A DNA stretch of 5,843 nucleotides from NCBI GenBank assembly GCA_030602675.1, contig JAUVZH010000192.1:1-5843 (forward strand), written 5' to 3'. This DNA comes from Candidatus Heimdallarchaeota archaeon. Lineage in GTDB: Archaea; Asgardarchaeota; Heimdallarchaeia; JABLTI01. Position numbers and translations under genes: made by a program. The notes below the pieces were generated by a model. That model made no database searches, was not told where the DNA came from, and saw only the letters and a program-made list of their open reading frames with translations. Shown here in pieces: positions 1 to 5,291 of this stretch (the first letter of the stretch is position 1; each line of letters opens with the position of its first letter).

Positions 1-40
1 AAACTGGATCTACTTGGAAATTTCCAAGTAGATCCAGTTT
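1..40. repeat. Perfect 40-bp palindrome at the window edge
   Basis: Bases 1-20 are the exact reverse complement of bases 21-40, with no spacer (centre GGAAATTTCC). The palindrome lies inside the polymerase reading frame and starts exactly at base 1. A perfect inverted repeat of this length in coding sequence is not expected by chance. The exact coincidence with the edge suggests a fold-back or chimeric contig end rather than a biological element. Confidence 0.9.
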
Positions 41-1944
41 TCTTCTCAAATCGTTATAGGAGCTACAGAATTAAGGGGCGTATTTCTTATGATATCTCAC
101 CTAGAACTTGGGGGATACATCCAATATCCGGAATGAAAGGACTAGGTGATATCGCTGAAACAATTCTTGGAAAAGGGAAAGTAGATTTAGAGCGTACTAC
201 AGGCGAAATTTGGCGTTCTGGTTTTTTGAAAGGAAATAAAAAAGATCAAAAGAAACTCAAGAAATATTCCTTAATGGATAGTAAATTAACATACGAATTA
301 ACTTGGAAATTAGGAGTACAAGGTTGGTTGGAAGTTATAAGATTAACTGGATATCCTCCAGCTGAAGCTCCTGGCAGTACAGAGAGAATTCATGGAGAAT
401 TTGAACTAATGAGATTTGCTATAGTTCAAAATGTTCTGATACCTATGGCTCCGAGTGATAATGAAGTTGCTAGAAGAAGGGTAGAGAGGAGGAAAAATCC
501 ACATACTGGAGGAACAGTTCTGATTCCAAAGGGTACTTTACATTTAGGTGTAATTATTACTGATTTTCGAAGTATGTATCCTTCTGTATGTGTTGCACAC
601 AATATCGGAGGTGAGTCCCTCAAGAAGTTCAGAGAGATTGAAAATGTTGATCCATTAGAACTATTTCATTCCAAACCTCAATCATGTCTTTCATTGATGC
701 AGGAAACTTTGATTCAAAGGAGAGAACAAACGAAAGCTGCTATTAAGGAAATTGATGATGCTCTAGATAAAATAAATGAAAAAAAGTCAAGAGAGAAATT
801 ACTGCTAAAAAGAGAAGTATTGGACAAAGAGCAGTATTCCATGAAAATAGTAGCAAATTCAATGTATGGAGCTCATAACTATATTAGGAGTCGTTTTTAT
901 TCAATTACATTAGGTAATGCAATAACTAACATTGCTAGAACATATATCTTAAGAATGGAAAAATTACTCGAGGATGTTTCCAAAAAAGTTACTTCTGTCG
1001 AGATTATCTATGGTGATACTGATAGTGCTTTCATTAAAATTTTAGATGAAACTCTGGTTTCTGCCATCTTTAATGAAAGAGATTCAAATAAGAAACAAAA
1101 ATTAATGGCGCAATTAGTAACTTTAACAAATGATATTCTAAAAAATCTCAATTCCAAATTCCCTGAAGCAATGGAATTAACTTTAGAGGATATTGCATAC
1201 AAACTTATTTTTAAGCCTGGAAGAGCAAAAGCATATAGTTATTTTAGTCTTTTAACAAATAAGCTCAAGATTACTGGTTTTGAAGCTGTTCGTTCTGATT
1301 GGTCAATTCTCTCAAGAGATGCACAAACCAAAGTTCTTGAGTTAATCTTAAAAGAGCCTCATGTTCAGGTAATTTCTCAAAGTGATGCTGAAAAACATGA
1401 TGATACTGGAATTCAGAAAGCTAAAGAGTATTTATTTGAACTAGGAATTAAAATTTTACAAATGCCTGCAGAGGAGTTATTATCCAAAGCAGTTATTCTT
1501 TCACCTATTAAGAGAGCTCCATCAAAATATAAAACTAAAATGCCTGTTATTCAGGCTTTCCTTGATTATGCTAAGAAAGAAAATCTTGATCCTGAAACTT
1601 CATGGAAGGATATTGATAAATTCCAATGGGTTATTACTCCTGGCAAAGGTATTCTTAGCGATCGTGCTAGACACCCAAAATATGCTAAGGATATTGATCG
1701 AGACCATTATTTAACTGAAATTTTGAGAGCTTCTGAAGGTTTTGGCTTGAAAATTTCTTTACAAGAAATAAAAAACAAACTTTTAGTGGAACCAATTGAT
1801 GAAATCTTTGAGCGAATAAAAAATGCTTCATCTGATACTGAAACTACAATCAATCAAAATGAAATTAGATACAATGAAACAAAGAAGGACAAAAAACCCA
1901 GATCTAAACAAACAAAGATAAGCAAATTTTTCGAAGACAATTAA
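1..1944 (+). CDS. polB: Family B DNA polymerase (replicative PolB), 5'-truncated by the window edge
   Basis: Template-directed DNA synthesis with an attached 3'-5' proofreading exonuclease. The frame is open to base 1, giving 647 visible residues against roughly 780-900 in archaeal PolB. The N-terminal domain and Exo I/II motifs are therefore missing. Numbering from the first in-frame Met (base 133): Exo III is YSLMD (Y45, D49). Motif A is DFRSMYPS with catalytic D144. A fingers Arg pair is R196/R197. Motif B is KIVANSMYG (K238, N242, Y245). Motif C is YGDTDS (D295, D297). The thumb KxY motif is K366/Y368, followed by GFEAVRSDW (382-390). All expected catalytic residues are present, so the enzyme looks active. 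After about residue 565 comes a charged, probably disordered tail ending in QTKISKFF (593-600), a textbook PIP box for the PCNA clamp. Met 133 is not the true start, because homology to the exonuclease domain (RIKGRISYD) lies upstream of it. The first ~7 residues may be artefactual, since they fall in the edge palindrome. Confidence 0.95.
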   Translation, partial: KLDLLGNFQVDPVFFSNRYRSYRIKGRISYDISPRTWGIHPISGMKGLGDIAETILGKGKVDLERTTGEIWRSGFLKGNKKDQKKLKKYSLMDSKLTYELTWKLGVQGWLEVIRLTGYPPAEAPGSTERIHGEFELMRFAIVQNVLIPMAPSDNEVARRRVERRKNPHTGGTVLIPKGTLHLGVIITDFRSMYPSVCVAHNIGGESLKKFREIENVDPLELFHSKPQSCLSLMQETLIQRREQTKAAIKEIDDALDKINEKKSREKLLLKREVLDKEQYSMKIVANSMYGAHNYIRSRFYSITLGNAITNIARTYILRMEKLLEDVSKKVTSVEIIYGDTDSAFIKILDETLVSAIFNERDSNKKQKLMAQLVTLTNDILKNLNSKFPEAMELTLEDIAYKLIFKPGRAKAYSYFSLLTNKLKITGFEAVRSDWSILSRDAQTKVLELILKEPHVQVISQSDAEKHDDTGIQKAKEYLFELGIKILQMPAEELLSKAVILSPIKRAPSKYKTKMPVIQAFLDYAKKENLDPETSWKDIDKFQWVITPGKGILSDRARHPKYAKDIDRDHYLTEILRASEGFGLKISLQEIKNKLLVEPIDEIFERIKNASSDTETTINQNEIRYNETKKDKKPRSKQTKISKFFEDN

Positions 1945-1967
1945 TTCACAGTAATTTGTCTTCTTTT
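1933..1967 (+). terminator. Hairpin plus T-tract ending polB
   Basis: GAAGACAA (1933-1940) pairs perfectly with TTGTCTTC (1956-1963). The flanking TTA/TAA can extend the stem around one unpaired T. The 3' arm runs directly into TTTT (1964-1967), and further AT-rich sequence follows. The 5' arm uses the last polymerase codons, and the stop codon (1942-1944) lies inside the hairpin. Archaeal termination depends mainly on oligo-T, with hairpins optional, so the termination role is inferred from position and structure. Confidence 0.55.
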
Positions 1968-2006
1968 AAAATATTAAAAATATAGAAAAGAGGTTAGATA
2001 AGAGCT

Positions 2007-2177
2007 TTAAATAACCGTATGTTCTTTTTCGATTTTCTCTTTTCTTTTGTCTACTCTACCCATTACGAATTTAACTAGATAATAACCTATTACAATGGGT
2101 AATGCAAACATAAATCCACATAAAATCGTTCCGAGCAACTGCCAACCGAAATTTGTGCTGCCTGCCAATTTGTCCAC
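2007..2177 (-). CDS. Small single-helix membrane protein (56 aa), unknown function
   Basis: This minus-strand frame starts at GTG 2175-2177 and stops at TAA 2007-2009. A TTG directly before it (2178-2180) is an alternative start, and an in-frame TAA lies two codons further upstream, so the N-terminus is tightly bounded. The protein has a short polar N-terminus (DKLAGSTNFGWQ). One hydrophobic helix of about 25 residues follows (roughly 14-38, including LLGTILCGFMFALPIVIGYY). The tail is highly charged and Lys/Arg-rich (MGRVDKRKEKIEKEHTVI). This is a coherent membrane-protein composition with a positive-inside C-terminus. A TATA-like box sits about 26 bases before the GTG, as expected for a leaderless archaeal transcript. 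It lies 125 bases downstream of the HAD gene on the same strand and converges on polB. I do not recognise a family. Its shortness leaves some risk of a chance ORF, but the composition and promoter spacing argue for a real gene. Confidence 0.6.
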   Translation of the reverse strand: MDKLAGSTNFGWQLLGTILCGFMFALPIVIGYYLVKFVMGRVDKRKEKIEKEHTVI

Positions 2178-2196
2178 CAATTTGATTTACTAATAT

Positions 2197-2207
2197 GTTA
2201 TATATTT
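2197..2207 (-). promoter_or_regulatory. Candidate TATA box for the small membrane protein
   Basis: The minus-strand sequence AAATATATAAC is centred about 26 bases upstream of the GTG at 2177. This is the usual distance between an archaeal TATA box and the transcription start of a leaderless mRNA. No Shine-Dalgarno sequence is visible before the GTG, which fits. The surroundings are AT-rich, so a chance match is possible. Confidence 0.4.
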
Positions 2208-2302
2208 GAAATATAATTAACTTATAAGACTTTTTACGATTTCAAATGATACTTTTTTTCTAGTGTTTGATATATTTAACTTAATCGCTACCTACCTACA
2301 TA

Positions 2303-2974
2303 CTAATGTAATAATTCATTCAAGCTATTTATAATGTAATCTGGATGAACACTTTTTATTTCTTCATAGTTGTGTTTACCAGTAGTTACAGCAATGACTT
2401 TGATGTTTCCTCGTTTTGCTGCTTCAATATCATGAGTGGAATCACCAATTACTAAGCAATGAGATTTGTCAAAATTCGCTTTCTTAGCTACTTTCAGAAA
2501 AACCTCTGGATCAGGTTTGCCAATTATGATATCCTCACCGGTAATTATTGTAGTAAAGAACCTAAGAAGGTCTGTATCCTTCAACATCTTGGTAACATTA
2601 AATTTAGGTGTTGAAGACGCTAAACACAACTTGAGATTTTTTGATTTTAGGAATCCTAATAAATCAACGGTTCCATCCAAAATTGGTATATCTGTTAGTA
2701 GAGTTGTTAAAATTTCTTCTTTTCTATTTGCAAGATTTTCAAGTCGTTCTTTATCATCTTTTAATGTCGAAATTAATGTTAGTAAGGTATCTTTTGGTGT
2801 TCGACCCATATTCTCTTCTATTCGTAATGTTGGGATATCAATCTTTATCTCTTTGAAAAGGATTTCAAAAGCTCGAATATGTTTATCCAAAGTATCAATA
2901 ATTGTTCCATCCAAATCGAAAATAATACACTTGATATTCCATTGTTTTATTAATTGATCAATTAATGTCATCAT
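2303..2974 (-). CDS. HAD-superfamily hydrolase, phosphoglycolate phosphatase / beta-phosphoglucomutase-like
   Basis: A 223-residue, probably cytoplasmic, Mg-dependent phosphatase or phosphomutase, full length for HAD subfamily IA. Motif I is FDLDGTIID, with nucleophile D20 and acid/base D22. The segment of about residues 28-98 is mostly helical and fits a C1 cap domain. Motif II is LASST (S120 probably binds phosphate). Motif III is GKPDP with K153. Motif IV is IGDSTHD with D178 and D182 for Mg. All four catalytic motifs are intact. Substrate cannot be read from the sequence: phosphoglycolate, beta-glucose-1-phosphate, pyrophosphate or another small phosphoester are all possible, so no symbol is given. 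Two consecutive ATG codons (2972-2974 and 2969-2971) begin the frame, and either may be used; there is no strong Shine-Dalgarno. The gene diverges from the four-helix membrane protein, and the small membrane protein lies downstream on the same strand. Confidence 0.9.
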   Translation of the reverse strand: MMTLIDQLIKQWNIKCIIFDLDGTIIDTLDKHIRAFEILFKEIKIDIPTLRIEENMGRTPKDTLLTLISTLKDDKERLENLANRKEEILTTLLTDIPILDGTVDLLGFLKSKNLKLCLASSTPKFNVTKMLKDTDLLRFFTTIITGEDIIIGKPDPEVFLKVAKKANFDKSHCLVIGDSTHDIEAAKRGNIKVIAVTTGKHNYEEIKSVHPDYIINSLNELLH

Positions 2975-3107
2975 TCATCAACAAGATTACAACAACTTGA
3001 TTATAGTTATTATTTCAATAAAGGTTTATCTAATTTCCATTTTTAATAGTACAAAATAGAATTAAAGTTTAAAGAGCTTGAATGAATAGAAGGAATAATA
3101 TTAACAG
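2975..3107. promoter_or_regulatory. Divergent promoter region between the HAD and membrane-protein genes
   Basis: This 133-base AT-rich spacer lies between two start codons facing away from each other, so it must hold both promoters unless transcripts read in from outside. On the plus strand, TTTTTAATAG (about 3040-3049) and TTTAAA (3067-3072) are TATA-like. On the minus strand, AATAATAACTATAA (about 3000-3013) is TATA-like. None stands out clearly from the background, and I see no operator-like palindrome. Confidence 0.4.
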
Positions 3108-3767
3108 GTGGTTATAAATTTGACCCTCGAAGATGAATCAATAGAAATCAGCAAGGATGAAGATATTACAGTGGATGATGAAGAAGTAGCAGAGAGGAAA
3201 TCAACAATTGATTCATGGAAAAACCTAAAGTTTATGCCTAATAAAAAACGTTTCATTATCCTGTCAATATTATTTAGTGTTTTAGAACTAGCTGGGTTAT
3301 TGATATTTGCTTATAGTTTAATAACAGAAGATTTTCCTACAGGATTATATGATTTCGGACTTTTTATCTTAGCTCCTTCTTTTGGGTTAATTCTCTCATA
3401 TTTTGTAGAAAATAAAAAAGAAGCTATTGCTATAAGCTCTATAAATGGTGGTTCATCCATTTTTATTTCCTTAATTATTTACATAATTACAGAAGCAACC
3501 CTGGAATTTCCAGATTCATTGAATGTATCTTTCTTTTTCTTTGGAATACCAGTGATGATGCTACTAGTACAAATTGCTGTAGCTTATACTATGGCTCGTG
3601 TTAGACGTTTGTATTATCGATATGGTGATAGCACAGAATATCGTGATAGTGATGAAGCAATGATAAAAGAGTTGCGCGAAAGTCGAATAAAACGAGGTAT
3701 TGAACTAGAACCAAAAGAGGATCAAGAAGTTAGAACTGAAGATTATGAGATATCAGATTCAGAATAA
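3108..3767 (+). CDS. Four-helix integral membrane protein with acidic tails, unknown function
   Basis: This 219-residue protein is not one I recognise. It has an acidic N-terminal tail of about 45 residues (DEDITVDDEEVAE). Four hydrophobic segments follow at roughly 49-72, 82-100, 105-128 and 141-163. The C-terminal tail of about 55 residues is highly charged and also ends acidic. Basic residues flank TM1 (PNKKR), the TM2-TM3 loop (ENKKE) and the end of TM4 (RVRRLYYRY). By the positive-inside rule both tails are cytoplasmic. No catalytic or transport motif is visible. The annotated start is GTG 3108, and an in-frame TAA at 3102-3104 limits any upstream extension. TTG 3120 is a credible alternative, because AGGTGGT (3106-3112) lies seven bases before it at good Shine-Dalgarno spacing. 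The gene appears monocistronic: divergent from the HAD gene and followed by a structured non-coding region. Confidence 0.8.
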   Translation: MVINLTLEDESIEISKDEDITVDDEEVAERKSTIDSWKNLKFMPNKKRFIILSILFSVLELAGLLIFAYSLITEDFPTGLYDFGLFILAPSFGLILSYFVENKKEAIAISSINGGSSIFISLIIYIITEATLEFPDSLNVSFFFFGIPVMMLLVQIAVAYTMARVRRLYYRYGDSTEYRDSDEAMIKELRESRIKRGIELEPKEDQEVRTEDYEISDSE

Positions 3768-3811
3768 TGATATGAGTTACTCTAAGCTAATTTTCATCGA
3801 AGAAAAGCCAG

Positions 3812-3854
3812 AGTAAATATCTGCCGGGGAGAAAAATTCCCCAGCGATTTTACT
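3812..3854 (+). terminator. Long stem-loop downstream of the four-helix membrane protein gene
   Basis: An outer stem, AGTAAAT (3812-3818) against ATTTTACT (3847-3854) with one bulged T, encloses an inner stem. The inner stem pairs GGGGA with TCCCC and can add CTG/CAG pairing with a small bulge, around an A-rich loop. The G/C-rich stem stands out against the AT-rich surroundings, and T-rich sequence lies in its 3' arm. It begins 45 bases after the stop at 3767. It probably ends or stabilises that transcript, but it could also be part of a structured RNA. Confidence 0.5.
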
Positions 3855-3931
3855 TCTAATCAAGAGGGATTTAGGATCCTTCATTCACAAATTATTTCAT
3901 CGGCCAAAATACATTGCAAGGGTTCCTAAGA

Positions 3932-3943
3932 TAATTATACTAT
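3932..3943 (+). promoter_or_regulatory. Candidate TATA box upstream of repeat copy 1
   Basis: TAATTATACTAT is centred about 26 bases before the ACTCCG that opens repeat copy 1. A TATA-like box occupies the matching position before copy 2, so the arrangement is conserved between copies. This is better support than the sequence alone in AT-rich DNA. Confidence 0.4.
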
Positions 3944-3963
3944 AGTTCGAAAACTAATTAAAA

Positions 3964-4013
3964 ACTCCGTAGTAACAGTTCATTGAACAGTTCAATCAAA
4001 TTCTGAACAATAA
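3964..4013 (+). repeat. GTTC/GAAC element, copy 1 (candidate small RNA or operator)
   Basis: This 50-base element shares 40 of 50 aligned columns with the copy at 4209-4257, with one gap. The shared blocks are ACTCCG, ACAGTTC, GAAC, GTTCA and AATTCTGAACAATAA. It contains the odd palindrome TTGAACAGTTCAA (3983-3995). The central GAACAGTTCA block can pair upstream (GTTC, 3978-3981) or downstream (TGAAC, 4004-4008). A T5 tract follows at 4029-4033, so with the TATA-like box upstream a transcript of about 70 nt is possible. The alternative is a DNA operator with several half-sites. No known RNA family or regulator motif is recognised. Confidence 0.6.
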
Positions 4014-4068
4014 ACTCAAAGAAAAGCGTTTTTCAGCAGGAAAGTGTTTAATAAAATATGGAAGGTAT

Positions 4069-4093
4069 GGGAGTTTTCCCCAAAAAAACTCCC
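4069..4093 (+). terminator. Perfect 9-bp stem-loop with T-rich downstream tail
   Basis: GGGAGTTTT (4069-4077) pairs perfectly with AAAACTCCC (4085-4093) across the loop CCCCAAA. T-rich sequence follows within about 15-40 bases (TTTTAGTTTTATTTTTTAG). It sits between the two repeat copies, so it could end a transcript starting at copy 1. Because it is near-symmetric it could also work on the minus strand, although no gene there needs it. Confidence 0.5.
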
Positions 4094-4180
4094 GGTTTGA
4101 TCCTTCATTTTAGTTTTATTTTTTAGCTTAGATCACTGTTTTGATAGATCAAGAAGGCAAAACTTCTTTGAGTTATCATA

Positions 4181-4192
4181 TTAATATATATA
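4181..4192 (+). promoter_or_regulatory. Candidate TATA box upstream of repeat copy 2
   Basis: TTAATATATATA lies about 22 bases before the ACTCCG of copy 2, matching the arrangement at copy 1. It could drive a short RNA ending at the T6 tract (4265-4270). It could instead start a leader of about 140 nt for the surface-protein gene at 4350. Confidence 0.45.
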
Positions 4193-4208
4193 CGAACTTA
4201 AGTTAAAT

Positions 4209-4257
4209 ACTCCGAAGCTACAGTTCGCGAACTGTTCAGTGCAATTCTGAACAATAA
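4209..4257 (+). repeat. GTTC/GAAC element, copy 2 (candidate small RNA, operator or leader)
   Basis: This is the second copy of the element at 3964-4013. It holds a perfect 16-bp palindrome, ACAGTTCGCGAACTGT (4220-4235). It also holds a 7-bp inverted repeat, TGTTCAG (4233-4239) with CTGAACA (4247-4253), loop TGCAATT. The two structures share bases 4233-4235, so they cannot both form fully. T6 follows at 4265-4270. The copy ends 92 bases before the ATG at 4350, so control of the downstream surface-protein genes is possible. Confidence 0.6.
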
Positions 4258-4349
4258 CGAATCATTTTTTAATTAAAATAGCTTATTAAACACATAAAAT
4301 ATCATGAATTGGGGATTTCAATCAATAAAAAATTTGATGTGGTCATAAA

Positions 4350-5291
4350 ATGTTGGGACAGCACGGAAAGAGAATCGCATTAACGAACATAATAATCATA
4401 TTGGTTTTAATCTCTCTTTGTGCATCAGATATCACAAATGTTTCATCGCAAGCAAATTTAATTGAAGAAGATGATCATTATAAAATATTTGCTGGTAATT
4501 ATTATAATCTAATAGTTCCAAAAAATGCTGGACCAATGGTTCTATTTGATATACCTAATCTTGGTCTAATTAAAGTAATGTTAAATTATATCTCGGAATA
4601 TTTTAGTCCAACACCATATCTCAGTTCTCTAGATTACTTAGATGGAAAGGGGTACTCTCTTGGAAATTTAAATTGGGATTTAGTTGGTATTTCTGATGCA
4701 GAAAAAACATATGTAAATTTTACTAAAACTAATCTAGATAGAAATACTTCAATCGATTTATCCTATCTAGTTTTTAATGATAATTTAACTTATAACGGAT
4801 ATGATATACAAGGTTTAAAGAATACTTATTTTGAAATGAAATTAAATGATTGGGTTTTTTCCGAAGATACTAAAGGTATAGCATTTAATATCAAAGCATC
4901 ATTTGAATCAACCTTTGAATATAATAGATATGGACCATTTCATGTTTCAAATAAAGATCAATATATAGCTAAACTTCTCAGAGAGTCAAGTGAATTCGAA
5001 TTAATAATTAATTCAATTATAACTTTAGGAACTACTGAAGGTTATGAGATACTTACTGAAACAACGTTTTTTGCAAATTACAATATTCCTGCTCAAGGAG
5101 CCAAACCTTTGGATTTGTGGATTTCGGTACCTTATAGAGCAAACATAAAACAAATTAAATTCAATTTTCTTTGTGGTTATAAAGTAGATTCCACGGAATC
5201 AACCTCAATAGCTTCTTTTGCAATCTTTTCTTCCACTTTTGTAATTTTGACTTTTGCTACAAGAATAATAATTAGGAAATGGAGAAAATAA
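4350..5291 (+). CDS. Membrane-anchored extracytoplasmic protein, unknown function
   Basis: This 313-residue protein has a short basic N-terminus (GQHGKR) and a hydrophobic helix at about 10-26, a signal peptide or anchor. A soluble domain of about 250 residues follows. Near the C-terminus is a second hydrophobic helix (about 286-308) ending in the basic stop-transfer tail RKWRK. Four N-glycosylation sequons lie in the outer part (N30, N123, N132, N145). The alternation of aromatic and polar residues suggests mainly beta-strand structure. Topology is therefore a surface domain held by one or two helices with a short cytoplasmic tail. No enzymatic motif or family is recognised. ATG 4350 is chosen because it places the signal helix normally; only a weak purine/GT-rich stretch (GATGTGG) precedes it. 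The next gene starts within or just after its end, so the two are probably co-transcribed and translationally coupled. Confidence 0.8.
   Translation: MLGQHGKRIALTNIIIILVLISLCASDITNVSSQANLIEEDDHYKIFAGNYYNLIVPKNAGPMVLFDIPNLGLIKVMLNYISEYFSPTPYLSSLDYLDGKGYSLGNLNWDLVGISDAEKTYVNFTKTNLDRNTSIDLSYLVFNDNLTYNGYDIQGLKNTYFEMKLNDWVFSEDTKGIAFNIKASFESTFEYNRYGPFHVSNKDQYIAKLLRESSEFELIINSIITLGTTEGYEILTETTFFANYNIPAQGAKPLDLWISVPYRANIKQIKFNFLCGYKVDSTESTSIASFAIFSSTFVILTFATRIIIRKWRK

Larger units (their letters stand above)
3768..4349. other. 582-base non-coding region with hairpins and a duplicated element
   Basis: No ORF longer than about 22 codons with a plausible start was found by eye on the plus strand. From left to right the gap contains a long hairpin (3812-3854), GATCCTTCATT (3875-3885), a TATA-like box (3932-3943), repeat copy 1 (3964-4013) with T5 (4029-4033), a second hairpin (4069-4093), GATCCTTCATT again (4099-4109), a second TATA-like box (4181-4192), and repeat copy 2 (4209-4257) with T6 (4265-4270). 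The order hairpin, GATCCTTCATT, TATA, repeat, T-tract occurs twice, suggesting an old tandem duplication of a unit of about 225-245 bases. Confidence 0.7.

Noticed and set aside
426..623. 65-codon minus-strand frame inside polB
   Set aside because: It lies antisense to conserved polymerase sequence, including motif A, and has no recognisable composition or promoter; it is a shadow of the real gene.
1008..1202. 64-codon minus-strand frame inside polB
   Set aside because: It is antisense to motif C and the following palm sequence; the polymerase frame fully explains this stretch.
2641..2856. 71-codon plus-strand hydrophobic frame opposite the HAD gene
   Set aside because: Its hydrophobicity arises from reading the complement of HAD cap-domain codons; no start signal or independent support.
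2466..2957. 163-codon plus-strand frame opposite the HAD gene
   Set aside because: The minus-strand frame contains all four HAD motifs. The plus-strand product has antisense-like composition rich in Ser, Phe and Ile with no domain.
4058..4126. 22-codon plus-strand frame beginning MEGMGVF over the second hairpin
   Set aside because: It is short, lacks a ribosome binding site, and is better explained by the perfect stem-loop at 4069-4093.
4044..4293. GTGTTTAATAA (4044-4054) and its exact reverse complement (4283-4293) as possible terminal inverted repeats of a mobile element around copy 2
   Set aside because: Eleven mostly A/T bases can match by chance in this AT-rich gap. There is no transposase and no target-site duplication I can see.
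3768..4349. CRISPR array
   Set aside because: Only two diverged copies 245 bases apart, with no regular spacing, no spacers of uniform length and no cas genes.
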